64,000 bases of DNA, taken from Aurifilum marmelostoma (Eukaryota > Ascomycota > Sordariomycetes > Diaporthales > Cryphonectriaceae). The notes beneath the pieces are model-generated. The model was given only the letters and a program-made list of their open reading frames with translations. It had not been told where the DNA came from and ran no database searches. A program made the position numbers and the translations under genes. Below are positions 57,813-64,000 of the stretch, piece by piece (position 1 is the stretch's first letter; every line of letters begins with the position of its first letter). Where the stretch lies: contig JAMXSV010000026.1 in the NCBI GenBank assembly GCA_027559495.1, positions 1,984,001 through 2,048,000 of the forward strand, in the 5' to 3' direction.

Positions 57813-60208
57813 TTAAGCTGACGAGATTTCTTGCTTCACCCACTTCTCAAGTCCACCCCTGGCAATGATTTCCTGCACGTTGGGAGGCAGCTCCCCGACC
57901 TTTTGGCTCCAGGTCTGCCCGCCCTCGCCCTCGGTGACTGTGACTTTGCTCCTCCTCAGGTCCCACAGGAATTTCCACCCTGTGCGACGAGTCAATACCT
58001 TGTCCTGGCCGTCGACGGCCTTGAACGTCTCTCGTAAGCGCTGCACAAGGCGTGGTATCTCCACAAACATCAGAGCGTTATTGATACTGTTCCGGCTGAA
58101 GATGTTCCCGAAGGTGCCGGAGACAACAAGGGGAATCTTCTTGGCCAGGATCGCCGTAGCAGCTTGTTCACGGGAGCTGCCGCAGCCAAAGTTGAAACCG
58201 CCCACCAGGATATCGCCCGCCTTGGCGATGCTGCCGAATTCTGGGTCGTAGTTCTCCATTACCACCTCGGCCATCTTCTCGACGGCGATGTTTTCTTGGT
58301 ATGTGTATTTACCAGGGTAGATTCCGTCCGTGTTGATATTGTCAGCATCGCAGAAGACCAGCTCACCCTCGATCTTTTCCGGGAAGCCAGGCAGGATGGC
58401 AGTCAGGTTTTCCTCGCCTTCGGGGGCCTCGACGCCGGCCTCATTTTGCTCGGCACCCGAGATCATGCTGTCAGCCTCGGCAATGAGCTTCTCCAGGGCA
58501 TCTTCTATGCTCAATGCTTTGTCATGCTCGAACTGACCGGTACCCTCTCCGATGATGGGCTTTTCAACACCGTCCGGTTTCTGGTACCAGCCAGGGCCAG
58601 CGATCTTGCCCTGTAGAGCACTAGCTGCGACAACCTCGGGGCTTGCTAGATAGGCCTTGGCGTCGGGCGAGCCCATGCGCCCCTTGAAATTTCGGTTACT
58701 CGCAGAGATTCCCACCTCGTGCGGCTGAAGCAGGCCAGTGCCCAGACCGATGCAAGGTCCGCAACCAGACACAAGCGGTTGGGCTCCAGCGTTGAGGAGG
58801 ACTTGCCAGTCCCCCGTCTCTTCTGCGGCCTGCTGTTCGAGGCGGGAGGCGGCTGCGATGTAGAAGTTGACGCCAGGAGCTACTTTGGGCTCGACGCCCT
58901 TGTCGGCAGCCTCGCGGAAGACCCTTGCTGCCGCCCGCAGGTCTGATGCTCTGCCGTTGGTGCAGCTGACCAGGTATGCCTTATCAATCTTGATGTTCTG
59001 GGCTTCCAAATCACGAAGAGGCGTTGCAACCTTGACAGCGTTTGGCCCCGAAACAAAAGGGGACAATGTCGAGAGGTTCAGGTACAGCGACTTGGCGTAT
59101 GAGGCACCCGGGTCAGCTGTCAGCCGGTCTTGCATGAGCTGATCGATCCTCTGGTGCGAGAACCCATTTGCGGCAACACCGTCCCCCAGAACTGCGGAGA
59201 CTGTCGCTTTAGCCCGTAGCCATTTCTCCAGAGTCGAATCTATTGGGAACAGTCCAGACAGCGCGCCCCATTCTGTGGTCATGTTGGCAATTGCTAGACG
59301 GTCGTCGACAGGTATGCTAGCCATAGTCTGCTCAGAGCCAGCAAACTCGATGGCGTGGTTCAGCACCTCGTCCTGGTTGAACAGGCCGCAGAGTGCGACG
59401 ATGACGTCCTTGCCTGTTACACCTGGAGGTAGTATCCCCGTCAAGGTGATCTTTGCAACAGGAGGCACTTGAAACCAAGTCTTTCCGGTCGCCCATATGC
59501 TTGCTGCATCGGTACGTACCACCGCTATACCGAGGGCGCCTATACCACCGTACATGTTGGAGTGGCTGTCCGAGGCCATTGTGAGCGTACCCGGCCAAGC
59601 ATGGCCCTCTTCGACCATGATCTGGTGCCCGATGCCGCGCCCAGCAGGGTAGTTCTGGACCCCTTGTTCCGTAGCAAACTCTTTAATTCGTTGATATTTC
59701 TTCAGGTTCGTCTCGCTCTTGTTCTGGACATCGTGGTCCAGGGCCATGATGACCTGTTTAGGATCTCTAATCTTGGAGGCCCCAATAGACAAAAACTTGA
59801 TAATAATAGCTGCGCTGTTGTCGTGCGACATGAGGCGCGCAGGAGCAATACTGATATAGTCGCCGCTCCGGACGAGTTTTCCGTCCGGGAGACCGACAGC
59901 ATGGCGTTGTATAATCTTTTCCGTTGAGGTCTGTGGTGATTTTTTGGTCGACGGAGTATTGAAGGAGACGGGGTTCTCTTGCTGGGCGTGAAATGCTTTG
60001 TAACGCGCGAGGGAGGTTGTGCTCAGCAGACGGGGGGCGCGCAGGCAAGGCGAGACGAGGGGTATTATTGACTGACGGTGACTTTTTGGTTGCGGCAGGC
60101 GGCCGACAGACCGAGGCCATCGAGGCCAAAGCTTTCGAGGGTCAGATCTTGCACGAGAGAGCTCCGAAGGGGGAGGAGGCGATATCTACTCACTGATCTG
60201 CAAGTCAT
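57813..60208 (-). CDS. LYS4: Homoaconitase, mitochondrial (alpha-aminoadipate lysine pathway)
   Basis: Mitochondrial matrix 4Fe-4S hydro-lyase that forms homoisocitrate in fungal lysine biosynthesis. Two exons are read, 60208..60194 (15 nt) and 60071..57813, giving 757 residues; the 122-nt intron runs from GTGAGT to GTCAG. The join creates an Arg/Ser/Leu-rich, acid-free N-terminus (MTCRSSIIPLVSPCLRAPR), a good import signal. Family motifs follow: MSHDNS, DHDVQNKSETN, MASDSHSNMYGG, and the cluster-binding Cys in SCTNGR and GCGPCIG. The C-terminal swivel domain has GGFNFGCGSSREQAAT. The length fits homoaconitase. Isopropylmalate isomerase and aconitase are alternatives, but the overall pattern and lysine-type DHDVQNKS favour LYS4. 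An upstream in-frame ATG at 60304 would add 32 residues ahead of the presequence. The ortholog in Aspergillus is called lysF. Confidence 0.9.
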
Positions 60209-61359
60209 TGCGCCGGTTGTAGGCGCGTAGAGGAGATGCAGCTTTTCACTTGTAAGATTGGCGACGGTGTTTTGCGTCTCGGTGTGTGAGTCTTGAAAAT
60301 CCATTTCGCGCGATTGACATCAAAATATGAGATCGGCTATCTTTTAGCGGATGTTAGGGTGCCCCATTTCTTTTTAGGTTTGGGCAGGGGGTGGCTTTCC
60401 CTGTGGGCCTGTAGCGTCCACTCAGAGCTCCTGTATTCCTGCCTGATTATCATAGTTACTTTGATACTGACTGTGTGTCCATCACCTCTTCCCCCCGCCT
60501 CCACCGCCTCACTTCAGGGGCATGGTACAGCTAAACGACGAGGGCCTATCGTACCGTTAGAACCCTGCCTTTTTAGTGACACAAACCTTGTCCTGGGGTT
60601 GAGACATGGCGCGCCCGATGACTGTGATGATGGAGAATAAGTGCGATCGAGAGCAAAAGCAATGTTGGCCTCTGCCTGCCTAGGGATTAATGGCAATTCA
60701 CACTTTGGCAACCTAACCATCCTCTTTTCTTTCTGTTCTTCCTTTTTCCTCAAAAGTGTTTCTTTAGCAGAGAAATATGAAAAGAGAAAAAGATGAAATT
60801 GAGACACACCCCGAAGGTTGAGTCCTGTGCATCTCGTTGTAATGAACAGGTTAATAATAGTAGAGAAAACCAATCCCTGGGGTCACAAGGCTGAGATGCA
60901 GCTTAGTTCCCACGTATCATGCTGTGAGTGGTTGACACTTCGCCCATGATACGCAATTGTCATGGCGACCAGAAAACCCCAGAACCCCGTCCCTGGGGGC
61001 CCCCACAACCCAAAAAGAAGAGAAGAAAAAAAATAAAGAACAAAATAAAAATAAAAATAACACGACAACGCGCTTAGGTTTCGCCCCTTCCCCCGAGTCC
61101 CAGCCGTTGGTGGCGTGTCGTATGCTATACTAGGTCGTTCATGGCCGGGGAGATAGACTTTTTTGCCTTTTTTTTTTTTTTTTTTTTTTTTACACACTAT
61201 GGTGGCTGATCCTCCGTGTTTCTTTCCTTTCTTTCTCTGGGAAAAAGAAGCACAAGCAAGAGCGTGTTAAGTAATTAGATGTTCAAAGTTCTTGTAATAG
61301 GCATATGTCGTCGTCATCTTGTAAGTCAGATCAGTGAGTCTGTTGCTCTTCTCTATTAT

Positions 61360-61368
61360 ACACACACA

Positions 61369-61403
<35 letters not shown>
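61360..61403. repeat. Compound (CA)n-(GA)n microsatellite
   Basis: A CA run of about 26 bases passes into a GA run of about 18 bases, resembling the compound repeat at 13550-13600. Confidence 0.9.
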
Positions 61404-61773
61404 GCGACATGGAGTGTATGTTGGTGGGGAGGAGGGGGAGTAAGTATGAATTTTTGGGGGGTGTTGAACGGGAGAGGAAGGAGAAGGCGTGGCCGCTTAG
61501 CCACATCTCGAGCGACATGCCTCGAGGCGGCAGGCCACGGTACTCGTGTGATGGGCTTTGAATCGCTGGATGATGCTTAGAGAAAGAAGAGGAATCGTAC
61601 GCGGATCAAAGAAAATACTGAGCCGTTAAGAGTTCCTCATACATGAACGCTGATGTCATGAGTGGTTCGCTGGCTTGGGTCTACTCGGTACCCCCTGAAC
61701 CTCCCAGGTGGGTTGGCAGCATCGCAGTAGCCATCCCTTTCAGAGGGAGATGGTTCTGGGGGTTTGTGTGCCA

Positions 61774-61792
61774 GGGGGGGGGGGGGGGGGGG
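61774..61792. repeat. G19 homopolymer
   Basis: Nineteen consecutive G in gene-free DNA are potentially quadruplex-forming. The exact length is likely unreliable. Confidence 0.85.
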
Positions 61793-63634
61793 AGTTGTCA
61801 AGTAAGTGCCTGGAATTGAAATCTTCAAGTCGTCGCCGCGTAGAGCGTACGAAAGGACACTTGATGGGACACTCCACACCAACACCTTCCGAGAACGCTA
61901 GATTTTCCCCTCTGTGTTTGTTTCTTCTTCTTCTTTCTCTCTCGTCTCTCTTGTCTATATTTTACTTCCAATTCTTTTGTTTTCTTTCTTTTTGGAAAGA
62001 AGTAGGGGGGGGGAGAGTGTTTGTCTGACTGTTTTCGGAAAATGGCATGGGATAGACACCGGCCCCCGCCAACGGGCTGTGAGTTTTGCTGGCACCCAAG
62101 CCTTCCACATTGTGTCCTGGGGAACTTGCATTAACCCTGCACGACACTTGGACTACACACTGACTACTGGCAATCGCCTCATTTGCGGACTGACTAATTT
62201 TGATAATTGTTGTGACATAATTACTCTTCATGGCGTTCTTCCTGATTGTGAGCAGCCGTGTTGGTCATAATACAGGACGGAGCTGTGTGAGGGAAGGCGC
62301 CGGGCTAGGTATGCTGCTGCAGTCCTTTTGATACAAAGTATACACGGCCCACTATAGTATATGCTTTCTTTTTCCATTACTGCTTATCCTTTGGCTAACC
62401 TAGACCATGTCACTGTGCTTCGTCCCCGGCCATTCGCCAATGGATCTTGAGGATCAATTCCGCCTCGTCCGGCTTCTCGATCCAGCTCACTCGCGATTCA
62501 TGTGAGCTGCGGGAGAAGAAGTCTGGAGGATTCCTGCAACTCAGGGCCTGTTCACTCACCATCTCCTGTAAGCGTCCAGGTCGAGCCTCACCGCGACGCG
62601 ACGTCCTCCAGCTCAGCTCATGCTCTGCAACATCCCGTCACTGCGGAGACCCTCCAGATGACCGGGCCAGTCACTCCGAGAAAATCAGGGACGGCATAGT
62701 CAGGTCCTTCCGGCCATCGCGCATGCGGGATGAATGGTAACCGGCCATCGCCGCTCGTTCCTTCCCCCCACCCCCCTCCCCCCCTTCTCCCCTCTCCGCT
62801 ACCACTGAAGGTTAGAGTGGATCCAGCCACTGGACGAGGCCTTGTGTGGACACATCAGAGCGGCATCTTGTTTTCCAGCGGCTGATGGGCTCCTGTACTT
62901 TCCCACACATTACTGAGCCTGGGCAAGGCTGTCCGCCACGGGACAGGGTGCCCAGAGGACTATGCGCCTACCCCAAGCCTTCACCCTTGCTCGCCGGGCA
63001 CACTGAGTCTCCATGTTATATGCGGGCAAGGTGCGTCACCTTGGATAGGTGATATTTCGAGTCAAGAGACATGGCCGTGGCCTCTCCCACTGTGGTAGCT
63101 CCTGCCGCGGGCCATCACGCCGTGCGCGGTCGACACACGCAACTATACACGAGGTACGCGTCCCCTCGCCCGGGGCACAGCGCGCCTAAGCCCCTGTGAC
63201 AGACATATCCTCGATACCAGGACATGCTCTAGGCTCGTTGGCAAGATTTTTTTCCTTTTCCTATTCAAATCCACTTTCGTGCATGAAGTAACTCTCGTAG
63301 GGCGTTTGAGAGGAGCTGCCCGCATCGTCCCAATGCTACCATACAAGCGTGTCGGGGAGGCTTGACATCGCGTCCACGTACACGTGGATACACCTTCTCT
63401 CCCACCTCTTCTTTTTCTCTCAGCTGACGCGTTCTCAACCCTATTAAATACCGTGGTGTCTTGGACATCTCCTCAAAATATATAGTCCCTTGGTCTCTAC
63501 TCCAGCGAGTATCGATCACCCGTCCTATCTAGTCGACCCACGAGCCCGTCCCGCGTCGCCTTCGTCGACCAAGATAGAGTCCTACCACCTCGAACTCTAC
63601 CGAGACGTGTCGCGTTGAAAGCGATCCTGACAGG

Positions 63635-64000
63635 ATGCCCGACAAAGGGCGGACAGGAACTATCTCGCTCCCCGAACGGAAGAAACCAAAGAAGAAACAT
63701 TCTGGTAAAGCTCCAGAAGGGAATTCTAGTCAGGTCCCGCGTGGTCCCTCGGACCCTAACAGTGGCCACAGGTATGTGAATCTCCTCATTTGCGCCCCGT
63801 CACAGCATCTGTCGTGATGGACGGCAGCTTGTGATGTAGCCACGGTTCATCACAACAGTGTTGCTATTCTCTATCTACTTTTCCGAATCTGTCAACAAGT
63901 CAGCCCATTAGATCCCGTACCATTCACTGATGACTACCTCGCGGGTGCTCCTACAGTGGTCATGGACCTGATGGAGCACCGCCTGCTCAGACTCCTCCAC
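63635..64000 (+). CDS. Putative first exons of an unrecognised gene, cut by the window edge
   Basis: An ATG at 63635 opens a hydrophilic, Lys/Pro/Ser-rich frame (MPDKGRTGTISLPERKKPKK start) that runs to a possible donor GTATGT at 63772. A possible acceptor CTACAG ends at 63956. Joining the two keeps frame (GH then SGHGPDGAPPAQTPP). An AT-rich TATTAAATA box lies about 190 bases upstream, at 63442-63450, followed by a pyrimidine-rich leader, which looks like a promoter. No domain is visible in the short piece, and the product is unknown. The gene continues beyond the window, and this could also be chance. Confidence 0.35.

Larger units (their letters stand above)
60209..63634. other. Gene-free region right of homoaconitase
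   Basis: About 3.4 kb between the divergent homoaconitase start and the putative gene at 63635. It contains T24 (61168-61191), a compound CA-GA repeat (61360-61403) and G19 (61774-61792). Short open frames show no recognisable family. The homoaconitase promoter lies at the left end; no exact Cpc1/Gcn4 site (TGASTCA) was seen there. Confidence 0.55.

Overview
The window is nuclear DNA of a filamentous ascomycete (Pezizomycotina, probably Sordariomycetes). The evidence is short GT-AG introns (60-126 nt), GC-rich codon use, a Zn2Cys6 regulator, a HET-domain protein, an AA11-type LPMO, and homoaconitase of the fungal alpha-aminoadipate lysine pathway. I recognise eleven genes, plus the start of a twelfth at the right edge. 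All joins were read by eye from splice signals and frame continuity. No RNA genes, CRISPR arrays or intact transposons were found.

Layout. 1-6946: long gene-free stretch. 6947-9727 (+): Zn2Cys6 transcription factor. 9728-16047: second gene-free stretch, packed with microsatellites and G/C homopolymers. 16048-18028 (-): four-exon MFS transporter of the DHA1 drug/polyamine type. 19339-20923 (-): secreted type-B carboxylesterase. 23080-25077 (-): HET-domain protein. 25782-28197 (-): acetoacetyl-CoA synthetase. 29136-40932 (-): TRA1, the giant PIKK-like pseudokinase of SAGA/NuA4. 42407-43588 (-): secreted AA11-like LPMO. 43589-50445: gene-free. 50446-51345 (-): small AIG2/gamma-glutamylcyclotransferase-like protein with an 8-nt microexon. 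52341-53300 (-): NmrA/isoflavone-reductase-like oxidoreductase. 54133-56169 (-): APC/C subunit APC6 (Cut9/Cdc16). 57813-60208 (-): mitochondrial homoaconitase. 63635 onward (+): putative first exon of an unrecognised gene.

The genes do not form an obvious cluster. Housekeeping genes (TRA1, APC6, homoaconitase, acetoacetyl-CoA synthetase) are interspersed with accessory ones (MFS, esterase, HET, LPMO, NmrA-like). Ten consecutive genes lie on the minus strand.

The most striking sequence-level observation is that four conserved genes are each broken by one extra base in a run of exactly eight G/C: the transcription factor, the esterase, acetoacetyl-CoA synthetase and TRA1. TRA1 also lacks one base in a G5 run. 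This looks like systematic homopolymer miscalling in the assembly rather than real pseudogenes, and lengths below assume correction. I did not find convincing evidence of a wholly new biological system. The best leads are the microexon, the gene-free domain around the regulator, and a possible alternative start of homoaconitase.
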